Shown here: one piece after another, positions 11,590-23,900 of the stretch
Layout: each line of letters opens with the position of its first letter
Position numbering within the stretch: position 1 is the stretch's first letter
Assembly: GCA_013339765.2 (NCBI GenBank)
Contig: CM023452.1
Location: 156,220,806 to 156,284,805 of the forward strand
From: Haemaphysalis longicornis
Lineage: Eukaryota; Arthropoda; Arachnida; Ixodida; Ixodidae
Length of the DNA: 64,000 nucleotides
Direction of reading: 5' to 3'
The notes under the pieces: model-generated
The model's database searches: none
What the model saw: the letters and a program-made list of their open reading frames with translations, nothing else
What the model was told of the DNA's origin: nothing
Position numbers and translations under genes: made by a program

Positions 11590-11880
11590 TAGTGGCGCGC
11601 GCGGTCCCTATATGAAATGAGCGCCGAAGTTTCGTGACCAGTAAAGCATTGAAGGACACTGGTAGTATGCAAAGCAGCCATGGGGTCGATTCAAGTGCCC
11701 ATTAGTTTTGAGTTCGTCTTTTGCGTTAGCTTAGCTACCGTTATATTTACAGTTTGGTTTCCATGGTAACTACCACACTTTTCACTTACCGGAACTACGA
11801 AATGGGAAATTGTGTTGAGCCCATGGCTGTTTCGCATACTATTCAGGGTTCCCCTACGGGAAGAGGGTGTAATTTTGTTA
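11590..11880 (-). repeat. Inverted partner of 9384-9460
   Basis: The reverse complement of this segment contains CTTCCCGTAGGGGAACCCTG and TCCTTCAATGCTTTACTGGT in the same order as 9387-9440, with about 200 extra bases between them. The pair is thus an inverted repeat about 2.4 kb apart and may represent degenerate TIR or subterminal sequence of the THAP-bearing insertion. Confidence 0.6.
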
Positions 11881-11920
11881 GATGCGACGGGGCTACGTCC
11901 CTCCCTTGTCGTTGTTGCGC

Positions 11921-12204
11921 CGTCCACACCCCCACTGCGCATGCTCGGCTTGCTGAACGCCCGGTGGTGTCTTACCCTTTAATGGCTCCTGGAGCGACAG
12001 TGTTACCGGTGTCTTCCTGGGCCGGCCCGAGATGAGCCGAGCATGCGCAGTGGGGGTGTGGACGCCGCCACAACACATAGCCCTGACCATAAGATGCTGG
12101 AGCGACAGCGTTGCCGGTGTCTTCCTGGGCCGGCACGAGACGAGCACGCTTCCCTTTAAAGGGCTCTTGGAGCGGCATTGTTGCCGGTGTCTTCCTGGGC
12201 CGGC
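11921..12204. repeat. 29-bp inverted repeat and three GC-rich direct repeats
   Basis: 11921-11949 and 12036-12064 are perfect 29-bp inverted repeats (CGTCCACACCCCCACTGCGC...). Interleaved are three near-identical copies of a ~38-bp unit ending GGTGTCTTCCTGGGCCGGC at 11989-12026, 12096-12134 and 12166-12204. No coding frame explains them. Confidence 0.8.
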
Positions 12205-12268
12205 GGATGGATGGACGACGTACGACGGACGACGGAGCCGAGAGCAAGAGATGCTTTGTATATAAAAC

Positions 12269-14332
12269 AATTACACTGCACACGACCCGTGCGCTATCGC
12301 CCATACATTACCGGGGACTTATTTTACACCCGCAAGCGCCCGTGTGATCGAATTCTTCCCGTACTTTCGAAAATGAAAACCATTTTTGGACAGTCGTTGC
12401 TTATACTCTGTTGCTAATTTTACGAATTATTTAAAATACGTTTCTGTGGATGCGCAAGAGTATTTCGGGGGGATTTCTCGGTCAAACTAAACAGTTGTGA
12501 GTTTGCGTTTGTCTTGTGGCATTTCGTTTGTCATTGTTATATATCCCATTTTAAAATCTCAACATGAACCACCTTGTCCAGAAATGTGTTTCACTAAGCA
12601 TAACTAAATGCCCAATGTGGTCACGTCTGAACCTCTAAAGGTGGACCTAAGTTTAAGGAGGAGGAAAAATCGCTTAATATAATGCAAGTTGTTGCCCACA
12701 TGTGCACATGGGGAGGGTGCGGGCCGCTCCTCGCTGGATTTTTTCATTTTTCCCACAATGCTCGCTTTCAATACAATTTGAAAAAGGCGAGCCACAATTC
12801 CTGGACAGTCTCGGGCCACAAAGTGGGTAATCAGTTTTGAAAATACTGGCGTCTAATTGTTGAAGTACTGTTTATTCGCTGATATGGAACTCGACGCCTA
12901 GCGCACTTTCAATTGCAAGTAATACTGATACCAGAAGGGTATGCTGACGGGCCAGTTGGTACAATGCTTAGACCTTTCTTCGTCCCGTCGTTTGCGCTGT
13001 TTTTTCTTAGTCTAATACTGATAACCAACGTTTGGCTTTTCCCGTTACATGCGCTCTCTTCTCGCTGCGGTTGGGACGTTGGCAGACGGGCAGACCCCCC
13101 CCCCCCCTCTCCCCTCGAAAAAAGAAAGAAATGCACAGAAAACTTTTATCCGTGCCTCTTTTATTCAATCCTCAAAAATTAAATGCCCAGGAAAAAGCGA
13201 GGTTCAGTTTACAGCAGAAAGTAGCTCCCGGGAACCCGTTGCGTTGTTTCGTAACGCGAAATAAAAAGGAACGTTTTACTACATCTGCAACAGGGCAACT
13301 TAATTTGCCTTCTGTGTGGTTCGTGAGCGGCATTACGCAAGAATGCAAACACATTTATCTTGCTGTTCTAGGCATCTGTTAGATTTTAAAAGGAACGCAA
13401 ATGGTCAACAGCGCAGCCGTAACAGAAAATCTGTGCTCACTGTGAGGTCCCAGAAACTTGGTTTACACAAGTGCTGTAAACCTGCTTGTCACTTTGCAAG
13501 TCTAGCTAAACATGAGATGTTGAGTGTACTGCGCGCGTTAGCAATTTAATTCGCAAGTTCACTTGCGACGATAGCCTTAAATAAGTGATCCGACACCATT
13601 ATTCATCAAACCTGCCTTCAGGGTCACTAAAATTTCATTTAACTAAAGCTGCTCGCAAAAGACCTGTTAGAACGGTTGCATTGGTCTATGGTTAAAACTT
13701 CAGTCATTTTATGTTGCCTTTCGACCACACAAAAAATATCATATGCTCTTAGAAAGAGTTGCATTTATATCTCTGCGCTGGTTAAAATTCAGTCATTTTA
13801 TGTTGCCTTTCGAACACAAAAAAAATATCGTAAGCTCTTAGAAAAAATGTCGGGGCGGTTAAGTGGTGCTACCACATCAGGACATCCCACAAATGCAAGG
13901 ATGCGTCATGCTACCAGTGAAAGCGATTGAAACTGCTGTTGTAAGCAGAATTATAGAGATAGAGGCTTCCTGATTTGTTTCTATTTATGCTTTTATTGAA
14001 GACTCAACGCCATAGTTTAGATAGATCGAGCTTGCTACGAGCCACGGCGTACAAGCTCATTGTCATTATTGCGGCAGTTCTGAGATTCCCGACGGGTCGC
14101 CGCTTTTTTGGCTTAGTAATGAAAACTTATTGCCACTTTGATGCTGTATATTGGACGTTGAGGAACCGAACTACAGCATACCACTCTTGTCTGCGCCTTT
14201 CGTGCGCACATACGGCGAGAAAAAGGCACGAAGAGCGCCCACAGTGCGCATTCTCCCGGTCCGCTCAGCGAAGCATCCACACTAGCAGTGCGATGCTGTC
14301 GCCACCTACATGTCGATCTCGTGGCGAATTTA
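12269..14332 (+). repeat. Repeat Y-A copy 1, third segment
   Basis: It aligns along its length with 15213-17052. Shared landmarks are TTACACTGCACACGACCCG, TTTTTGGACAGTCGTTG, ATGCGCAAGAGTATTT, a poly-C tract (13095-13107 here, 15932-15943 there), AGATTTTAAAAGGAACGCAA, CCCACAAATGCAAG and GCATCCACACTAGCAG. No coding frame is conserved between the copies. The right end, reversed, shares CTAGTGTGGATG with the start of the Y part (14741 in copy 2), which suggests imperfect terminal inverted repeats of one large non-autonomous element. Confidence 0.75.
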
Positions 14333-14706
14333 CCATATACTGCACATGCGCACAAAGCAGCCAGTTCTCTATCTTTTCTTTTTTTCCTCATCAATGCACG
14401 ATCCTGTTCAAAAATTCAAACTCATTTCCGTACAACGTTACAGAAGGCTCGCTCACGCAATTTTCATGGTTTAAGAATAAAAAAGGCTTCTATCAGCTCA
14501 CGGGCAACTCGTTCCTGGCTGAGCACTTATTCTTCATTCAGCAGCGGCTGACATGGCTTGTCTTCACAGGCGAAAACAGTGGTGTGGAAGATGTGACCCT
14601 GTTTTGTTTTCCATTGATAGCGGGTGTTCCCTCAAACGGTCATTGACACAACGGCCTGGGTGGCCCACGTGTACCTTCCTGCACGTGATCGGTATAGGGC
14701 ACGCGA
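14333..14706. other. Spacer between the two Y-A repeats
   Basis: 374 bases with no recognised gene or repeat. Confidence 0.4.
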
Positions 14707-17052
14707 ACACAGTCGGCCCCTGGCGGCGGCGGGACGAACCGCTCCTAGTGTGGATGGCGCTCTCGCGTCGTCTGCTTTTTCACGTTGCGTGCGGCGCAAG
14801 ACGCGTGCTGCACACGACAAAACAACCAATATGTGTGCTCGTTTGGCAGTAAGCAATGACGTAGTTACCTCTGCTTCCGCATTTCCTCTAGAAACGCAAT
14901 AATCAGCGGCCGTCGCGGGTTAATGCGCTGGTTTAATTCCACGAAACATCTTCGCCGTGGTCACCGCTTGAGCGTGAAATGTGTTATAAACATTGCTTCC
15001 ACACATTGCACTTTTCTTATTGTTGAGTGCAGTCGCCTGCCATTTCGGGAACATCGAAGGGTGCTTTTTGAAGGCGGCGTGGTGATTATTTAAAGGATAA
15101 AAGTTTAGTACGCGAAACGGGTAAGAAGCAACAAGACCTGTGCATGCGCGTGCGAATTCCACACCCTTGTAAAATTGCGCTGTGTCCTTATAGAAAGAAG
15201 AAACAAACAAAAACATTTACACTGCACACGACCCGTGCGCCATCGCCCATACATTACCGACACGTATTTTACACCCGCAAGCGCCTGTGTGATCGTGTCC
15301 TTCCCGTGCCTTTTCTAAAATAAATACCATTTTTGGACAGTCGTTGTTTATACTAAGGAGGAGGAATAAACATTTATTCAACTGTATCCGAGTTGCTAAT
15401 TTTACGTATTATTTAAAATACGTTTCTATGGATGCGCAAGAGTATTTAGGGGGGATTTTTCGGTAAAATTAAGCAGTTGTGAGTTTGCGTCTGTCATGTG
15501 GCATTCCGTGTGTCACATGAATCACCTTGTCCAGAAACGTGTCTCACTCAGCATAACCAAATGCCTAATATGGTCACGTCTTAACCTCTTAAGGTGGGCC
15601 TAAGTTTAAAGAAAGAGGAGAAAACGCGGAATATAATGCACGTTGTTGCCCACATGTGTGAGGGGTGTGTGCCATGACTCACTGTTTTTTTCCCCACAAT
15701 GTTTGCTTTCAATACAATTTTGAAAAAGGCGAGCCACAATTCCTGGACAATCTCGGACCAAAGGGGGGTTAATCAGTTTTGAAAATACGTGTTAAAATAC
15801 TGCTTTTTCACCGCTACAGAACACGACGCCTAGTGTAGTTTCGATTGTAAGTAATAGTGGTAACCATAGTTTGGCTTTTCGCGTTACACGCATTCTCTTC
15901 TCGCTGCTCTTGCAACGTTGGCAGCCCCCCACCCCCCCCCCCCTTTTCCCGAAAAAAAAAACGAAATGCACAGAATTTTATTTTTTAACCAATCCTCAAG
16001 AAGTAAATGCCAAGACAAAGGCGATATTCAGTTTACAAAACAAAGTAGTTACCGGGAACCCGTTGCGCTGATTCGCAACGAGAAATGAAAAGGAAATGTT
16101 TAACTACATCTGCAACAGCGCAACTTCATTTATTGCCATCTTTAGGGTTCGTAAGCGACGTTATACGCAAGAATGCAAACACATCTTGCTGTTGCAGGCA
16201 CCTGTTAGATTTTAAAAGGAACGCAAATGGTCCACAGAGCAGCCGTAACAGAAAATTTGTGCTCACTGTGAGGTCCCAGAAGCTTGGTTTGCACACTGTA
16301 AACCTGCTCGTCACTTTGCGAAAACCTAGCTAAACATGAGATATTGATTGTACTGCGTGCGTTGACAATTCAGTTCGCAAGTTCACTTGCGACGAAAGCC
16401 GTAAATAAGTGATCCGAAACCGTCATTTATCAAACCTTCCTTCAGAGTCGCTAAAATTTCATTTAAAAGACCCGTTAGAGCGGTTACATTTATATATCTG
16501 CACTGATCAAAATTCAGTAACCTTATGTTGCCTTTTGAACACACAAAAAATATCGTAAGCTCTTAGAAAGAATTTCGGGGCAGTTAAGTAGTGTTGCCAT
16601 TTCAGGGCATCCCACAAATGCAAGAATGCGTCATGCTACCAGTGAAAGCGATTGAGATTGCCGTTGTAAACTGAATTTCAGAGATCGAGGCTTCCTGATT
16701 TGTTTCTATTTGTGCTTTTATTGAAGGCTCAAAGCCATAGTCTGGAAAGATGGAGCTTGCTACGAGCCACAGCGTACAAGTTTATTGTCACAATTACGGC
16801 CATTCTGAGATTCCCGATGAGTCGTCGCTTTTTTCGGCGTAGTAATTCTGACTGGCGCTTCCATGCTATACATTGAACGTTGAGGAACTGAACTACAGCA
16901 TACCACTCCTGTTTGCACCTTTCGTGCGGGCATACGGCGAGAAAAAGGCACGAAGCGCGTCCACAGTGTGCATTCTTACGGGCCGCTCAGCGGAGCATCC
17001 ACACTAGCAGCGCGACGTTGTCGCCACCTACAGGTCGAGCTCGCGGCGAATA
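14707..17052 (+). repeat. Repeat Y-A copy 2, uninterrupted
   Basis: This is the reference copy that shows the Y (14707-15212) and A (15213-17052) portions are one unit. It is the empty-site control for the M repeat insertion (target ATTTAAAGG near 15093) and the THAP-bearing insertion (target TTTACAC at 15211). A T-rich insertion with TAAGGAGGAGG at about 15354 differs from copy 1. No reading frame with homology is seen. Whether the pair arose by tandem duplication or as two insertions of one element cannot be told from this window. Confidence 0.75.
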
Positions 17053-17218
17053 GAGTACACAACCCCAGTAGCGCATTGCACAAACTGTGTTGCATGCCTA
17101 AAGAAGCATGGCCCCCACTCCCTTGCACTGCATCCTGGTCACCCGTGGGAACCATTCTCTCGAAAGGGTGACCTGTAAGGAACTGTTCCGAGCCGTACAC
17201 TCCAATGCCCCACGGCTG

Positions 17219-17455
17219 CTTTGATTGGGATATGTAGCGGGGTTTAATGCTCCCAAGCCACACCTGCAGGGCTATGAGGTGCGTCACAGTGGAGCGCTCC
17301 AGATCAAGTTTGACCACCCGGGGATGTTTAATCCGTGCCGAAATCGCAACACACACCCTCACCAGAAACACAGCCACTGTGGCTGGGATCGAACGCATGT
17401 CCTTGAGCTCAGCAGCACAATGCCTTTGCCACTGAGCCACCACGGTGGGTCATAA
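17219..17455 (-). mobile_element. tRNA-headed SINE, Ruka-like, diverged
   Basis: Read on the minus strand, it begins with CACCGTGGTGGCTCAGTGGC (box A TGGCTCAGTGG), has a box B-like GTTCGATCCCAGC, a body containing CCCCGGGTGGTCAAACTTG and a 3' part CTTGGGAGCATTAAACC, ending in a CAATC-type tail. The same arrangement is seen at 52206-52442. It is too diverged to be a functional tRNA. Confidence 0.8.
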
Positions 17456-17490
17456 AGCTGTTTTGTTCTACGACTCAATGCAGTAGCACG

Positions 17491-17496
17491 TTTATT
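17491..17496 (-). promoter_or_regulatory. Probable poly(A) signal of the metallopeptidase gene
   Basis: AATAAA on the minus strand (GCGCAATAAACG), 123 bases past the stop codon at 17619. It is the first hexamer downstream of the terminal exon. Assignment by position only. Confidence 0.55.
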
Positions 17497-17618
17497 GCGC
17501 TCGCAACAAATAATATTTCGTTCATCCGGGACCCCCTCTGCCCACTACCGAATAGCATAGGAGCCGCTCTACCAGCCCAGATATAGCAATTTTCATGGGA
17601 GCACGCGCGAGGAAACAA

Positions 17619-17928
17619 CTAGGCGGCCAAGGGCAGGGCCAGGTCTGGGCTGAGCAGCGTGTGGGCGGCCCGGATGGCAATGCAGGCCTGGTTGACGAAC
17701 GCCCGCACCTGCCGCCACAGGCGCTCCCGCTCGGGTCCCGGCTTGAGGCGTCCGATGCGGTAGACGAGATCGTGCACGACAGGGAAGCCCTTGCCGGCGT
17801 AGGCGTTGCTCACTTGCGGCGAGAACACCAGGTGGCGGAAGGTGGGCCGGCCACTCAGGGACGCCTGCTGCAGCAGTGCCCGCTCCACCAGCAACGCCCG
17901 GTCGTTCACCTGCCGCTGCTCGGCCTCG
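17619..17928 (-). CDS. FOLH1-like: Metallopeptidase exon H: dimerisation domain and stop
   Basis: The acceptor is GTGCTGTCCAG and the stop TAG at 17621-17619. It encodes RQVNDRALLVERAL, RPTFRHLVFSPQ, SNAYAGKGFPVVHDLV and FVNQACIAIRAAHTLL. These are the blocks of the transferrin-receptor-like dimerisation domain (human NDQLMFLERAF, FYRHVIYAPS, KYAGESFPGIYDAL). The Lys that precedes YAG in human GCPII (K699, contacts the glutamate side chain) is Ala here. The C-terminus is LALPLAA, close to family length. Confidence 0.96.
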
Positions 17929-20900
17929 CTGGACAGCACGTGCAGAGGAAGAGGGGCGGGGGGTCAGTTGCGACTACAGCGTGCTCCGCCCCTGTCCTTG
18001 TCTGGTCGGGTGACCACCATAGGGGCAAAGGGACAGACAACGCATTTTTGTCGGTGCATGTCCTCCATCTCGTATGACAGCCAGCGTCTGATACAGTGTG
18101 GCCGGTAACCACAAGCAATTTCCAAACGAACTGGTGGAACAGTTCCAATTACAAAGTCTGACAGGTGGCTGCATGCAGTGTCCAAACATGAATGCAGGAT
18201 TCAAACAACACAAAAGGGAACATAAAGGACTGCATTTTATTATTGTTTCAGCTTGGCACAAGTTTTCAAGCACCTCTTTTCACCCGCATGTGGCTAAAGG
18301 TTTGTTGCTGTGCAGCTCACTGTCGCGGAAAGCGACGAAGAAAAGAGCCAAGCAGCCGATCACCCGATCCCTGGGGCAGAACACGAGCCACTGCCACGAG
18401 CGCTAGGAGTGAGCTATATATGCCGTGCGAGCCGCCTCTTTACTATAATCATCAACACTCACTGTTACGGCTGCCAGCAATAGTTTTGGAAGCGCACGTA
18501 AGGCTGGTAGACCTGACAACCCCACTTTCCAACGTTCTAGGGCCCTGTTAGGGAAGCCACCTCAGTCCAACGTGTTCATTTGGGATAGAGAGTGTGCGCT
18601 CCACAAAAATTGGTCCATTTAAGCTGTGGAACACCCTTAGCAGTTCCTAGCCCGCCTTCCGCTTTTTGTGTGTGGAAGCGTGAACACCTCTAGTGCGTAT
18701 TTGAAAAATTAACACATGCTTGTCGGTGGAGGGCATCAAACCCAGGCTTGAGAAGATCATGACTACTCAGCCTGAACTCTCTTCTGGGTAAGCACAAAAT
18801 TCCTGGGCTTTATGCACAAGTTTTATGCCGTTCTAAAGTTTGGGGGGCATACATCATACATCACGCATACATTGCCTCAAGTGCAACAGGCAGCAGCAAA
18901 TAACGTAGGTTGCAACTAGATAGGTTCAGAGTTTCAGCTGCTGTTAAAAAAACAGAACCGTCGCCCAGGACACCCAACAATGGCTCATACTTATGTGACG
19001 AGTTGGATAAGTGATTGGCCGAAGCCAATTAATTGGTTGTTAGACTGACTTCAAGTGTCATTTGGCGCCGAACAGGTCTTCTTCTGCTTTTCACCATTTC
19101 GTGGCACATGCCAACGTGTGAGAGCGCGTAAAAATAACAGTTCGGCCATCGAAAAAAGAACCTGAGTTACACATGAACCGAAACATCTTGAACAAATGCT
19201 AGTCTGATCGCTCATGGCAAACTACTGCGAAGAGCTTTAAACCCATTGCACTGGTATCACGAGAAATCCCACACTACCGAGACAACGGCCGCCGCGGTGT
19301 GAAGTCACCCTTGCAACATTCCACCTGCTCCAGTAAAGCCTGGTGCTGGGATAGTTGGTATGGAGGTGTTAGGAAATGTAGAGCGCTCAAGTCTACAGGA
19401 CGAGCACAGAATAAAGGGACAAACGAAACGGGTGTGGAGTAGCGCACATGCGCTAGCTTGTCAAGTGCTCTGTTGGCATAGTGTACAAGGGCCCGCATAC
19501 GTGCAAAAGGTCATGCATAGGACAATCGGGATGGCCCCTTTAATAAAGAGCGGCTCAAAGAGCACTGTGCGCTATGTCAGCAGACAGCTGTATCGGGCCA
19601 TCTGGCAGGGCACTGCGCTAAGTGCAAATGCGCGCCAGATTTCCGTAAGACCGCGAACGTGCTGCTTATAAAGTCCCGTGACAGAGTGACAAGAGAAATC
19701 TGGGAAGCATTCTGTAACATGGTGTCGGGCCTCGAGGGTTCGTACTCTGTCTGCGTCATTGCTGGCAACTGTACACCTGCACAGCAGCAGCATTGTGTGA
19801 ACCGTGCCCTTGCCAAGAACCAGGCCGAGGAATCCCTTTTCCGGCACTTCAGCCTCTGTCCAGGCAGCGTGCTCTCCTTCCTCGCTTCCATGCCCCGCTC
19901 CCTCACACCAGGGGCCAGCTCCAGGCACTCTGCAGCCACGCTGTCCTCTCCTTCCCCCTGCCCCCGCCACAGCTTCAACCAACCCTGCTGGATCAGGCAT
20001 CAGCGACTTCAAAGCCAACCACACACCCTTGCCCTCCTCTGCAACATGCCAGGAGTGCTGGCTTCCTCAACAGGCGGTTGTCGCCAGCTCTTTGCGGGAA
20101 TCCTCATTACGTGGTCACAATGTGCAGGGAAGTGCCCCTTGTTCCCAATCGCAGGACGAGCAGTGTGCCAGCTGCCTGCAGGCCCCCACTCGGCCGAGAG
20201 GGCGGGACAGGGCACGTCCACCAGGGACGGGAGAAGGAAGCGCTCTGGCCAGTCAGCTACACAGCCCTCCACCGGTGGGGAACAGGGATGGAGAGGGGTG
20301 CAGGGGACGACAGCGCCCCTGCCCAGAGTGCACTGCGAGGCCAGGCCACTGACTGGTGGGAGGGGGATGTGTGCGCCTACGGGGCAAAGCCTGCACTGCT
20401 GGTTTCGCAAAGTGTGCCACGCTGGAAGGACGAGATGACAATGTTTGCGGGTGGTGCGTGCACGCACATACAGTGGCTCCAGCAGCCATATACCTCCCTG
20501 CACTTGCGAGCAAGACGTTTCACATATCCAGCAAGCACGCCTGGGGTGCTGGAACAACATTGTCTCCCTTCCGGTTTCTGTTTCGTTCCAAAAATTAGTT
20601 CCCTTTCAGTTCAGCTTCGGAGCAAGAAAAATAATGATCTATAACAATTCATGTTTGGGTGAAAGGAGTGGAGTACTGAGACTTATGAAAATATGTTCAC
20701 AGACATTGCGATCAATGAGATCATGTTAAAACAGCATGAAGTGATGCTTAGTGTTTTTTGTAAAAATGCCCACTAAATATCTCACCTGTGCACAAAAAAT
20801 CCAAGGACACCTAGGTAATCCCTCTTTGTCGCATATACTGCTAGCAAATGACTTTTTAATGCCCCCAGAAACAATCTGCTGGCTCTCCCCAACCTGACAC

Positions 20901-23900
20901 TCAGGTTTGGCTGGGACGCTGTCGAAGGTGAAAAATGTTTGAGCGCTGTTTCGGGATGAAGCATACAACTGCTAGGTGCAAACACTCCAGGACTCCAGAA
21001 AAACACCTCACGTATACGCTCAATTCTTGAGTATGCCACCTACATTGAAACTCTCATAAATAAATTTGAGGGACTTCAAAAGCCTACTGTGCACTTTGTT
21101 ACTAACCTTTACAGTTGTGATATTATCTTTGCAAGTTTAAAACACTCTGTCCCAGGGTACACTCTAAAACTCCGACGCACCTTTTCTTCATGTTTAATCT
21201 TACAATACACTGGACGAGAGAAAGTGGCAACGGATCAACATCAGCACCTTCAGCCACCCACACATACGTCCATACAAAGGGATTGCCAAAAAACAGTTTG
21301 TGAATATAATGCCCTGCCTGACAGTGTTCTTTCCACCCTTTAAAGGAGTACTGACACCAACTTTCGGCGTTAATCTTATTGCGCAGTTCGCTTCCTTTAC
21401 TCAAATACACTGGCTGAAATCTGAGCGGCCTGAGACGCGAAGAACATACTTTCATTGGATATCATTTATCGCGCCGACGAAACAGCACGCGAAGCGGCAC
21501 TCAGCAAATGGACATCAGAGTTACATCTTCCCGTGGCAGCCAAAAAAAGTGACGCGGACAGCGCTCGTAAGAAACTCGTGACATCACTTCACGCGCACAG
21601 CCCCGTGAGCGGCAAGCGGGCGCTGGCGCATTCACAAACGGGTGCACATAGCCAGAGCTACAGGCATAACCGCTGCCCAGAAAGGCACTGTTGGCAAAAA
21701 TAAGGTTCCACACACTGGAAAGGAAGCTATAATATAGCCCGGAATCGCAACAGAAGTCACCATCAGGATTTTTATTGCAACCGGTCATCGAATTTCTGCC
21801 GCAATAGTAGGCTACCTTCAGGCAGCTCAGCCGTTCAGCTCCGGTGACGGCACCGTCGAAACAACGCCCCCACCGGCCTCCGCACTGTTTTGACGTCCAC
21901 AAAAAGCGGTGAAGTCGGTGAGGCATTGCCGGGATTCTGTCATATGCGCCTTTCGGGATGAAAGTGCGGGAATTTGAAACAAACGATTTTCGGGCCGTTC
22001 AATGTAATTAATTATCGTGAGCTGAAGTATTTAAAGTGCTGTTTCGGCTTCGCCAGACCATTAAGCATCGATAAAGGAAATAAACTGGAACAAAATTCTT
22101 TTCCGCTGCATTCCGCCAGCACTTGCGTACAAGCCCAACATGGCTTGTAGGTGTTTCCACTGAGTGTGCCGCTGTTCTCGGCCGTTTTTGCTGCTAATTG
22201 TGTACACTGATGTGATCATGCAAAACATTGTATTTTTTCATTATTATTATGACGTACGTGTTTGAGAATATTTCTGTTTATTCATGTGTAACACCCACTG
22301 ATCTCCACTTAGTTGCTGGATGGCGCTTCGCCGCTGTCGCGGCCGGGCGCGCGCACGGCCACCGGAAGTTCAACGGCTCGTCCCGGAAGTCAGGCGTCTG
22401 CTGCGCTTCTCACCCGCTGAAAAGCGTCCCCATTGGTGCATTTTGGCATTTTGTTCTCACTGTATTGCATTTTGGCTGTACACATCGCGTTCAGATCGCA
22501 ACTTATGCTATACCGAAATATAGGCCGTTAATATGAAGCAGAATTTAATTGCAAAGGAGAACGAAAATGTCACTTGGGTCTTGGTTTGAGAGGAGACGAC
22601 GCAGCTCTAACGGGATTTATGCTAGAAACTTATGCTAGGGATTTATGCTAGAAAGAAAACAACGTGGGCACGACGTCAGGCTGTAGCCGAGTTCGTGCGC
22701 CCGTTCTGTCAAAACAGTTGTCAGTAAAGTGGTCACTGCAGAGCCTGCTGCCTGGGAATGGAGAGCTAGTTACACGGGCACATGTAGTTAATCACGGGTT
22801 AAGGAAAAGCGCGGTTAGACAAAACCGCAGTTTGCTGCGTTACACGACAGACGAAACTGCGGCTACGTCGCTAACCGATGGTTAACGCAAACTGAGCTTG
22901 GCCAGTTCGGTCACGCTAACCACAGTTTCCGCAGCCGCAGTGCTCAAAATCACACAATTCAGTTCGGACGCAAGTGGTGGCGCATCAGCGGAGGCGAAAA
23001 AAAAAAAAATAAATCACCTGCGGTCGGAAGAGACGAAGGTTCTCAAACAGCGGGGCGCCCCAAAAGCTGCCTCCAAGACGCGCTTGCGTTCTTAGCATCG
23101 CTTCTCGCAATCAGCGCGACTGCCCGTCAGCAGCGGCTCGTTTCCCCCGATCCGCCCGATCAACTACGACAAAAACCGTGCTAAATTTGTAAATTCCGCG
23201 CGTCGTCCGCCAAAAATGGATATACCAGGCAATCTTGAAGCGTTTTCAGCACTCGGAAACGATCGGCGCGCGCGTCGGCCGTGCCTGTAAACACGCCGGC
23301 GCGCCTGCCCGCACGGCACTGCTTGTGGCCCGAACCGGCCCAGACCACGGCAGCAACAGCTTATCGCATCGCCGCTCTTCGAAATCAATTTGATCGCGGA
23401 AAAGAACTTCCGCATGCGAGAAAATGGATGTTAATGCGGTGAAAAATTGTGCTAAGCTGAAAGTTCCCAACACCGAACAGACCTAAGCAAACCAAGCCGG
23501 TTGCGAGCTGTTGGGGAAGCCCCTCTTCTCGCCGCGCACGAGTGCGTTGCATTTGTGTCAGAAGCGAATGCTTTAACGATATTTCTTTTTGTCTACACTG
23601 CTTCTCTTTTGTTTTTTATCGTGAAGTTAAAAGTGTGCATTTATATTTGGTGCGCTCATAATCAAGTGACTCCGGTCACCAAACTTGCAGTTTCGCGTGT
23701 AACATCCAAAACCGCAGTTTGCGATAACCGCGGTTAAAGTTTAGTAACCACGGCTAAACTGAACTGTGGTTACTTTCGCCGTGTAACTATATAGGGTATA
23801 AGTTTGCCACCCAACGGCGGTATAAATCCGGCTTAGAGCGAGGGAATCTGCGTAACAAGAGCTACAGCACAAAAACGAAACTGATATGACATTTGCGTTT

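Larger units (their letters stand above)
9384..12268 (+). mobile_element. THAP-bearing insertion flanked by an 8-bp direct repeat
   Basis: Relative to copy 2 of repeat Y-A, which is contiguous at 15205-15225, copy 1 is interrupted here by 2885 bases. AATTACAC flanks the insert (9376-9383 and 12269-12276). An 8-bp duplication and a THAP domain are both features of P-element-like transposons, so this may be a decayed P-like element. The terminal 20 bases of the two sides do not match as inverted repeats, which argues for later rearrangement or several nested elements. The segment 9384-9460 recurs inverted within 11590-11880. Confidence 0.5.

Noticed and set aside
19659..20644. Long overlapping frames (up to 283 codons) on both strands
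   Set aside because: They are GC-rich, low in motif content, overlap in several frames and lie in an intron; no protein family pattern was found.
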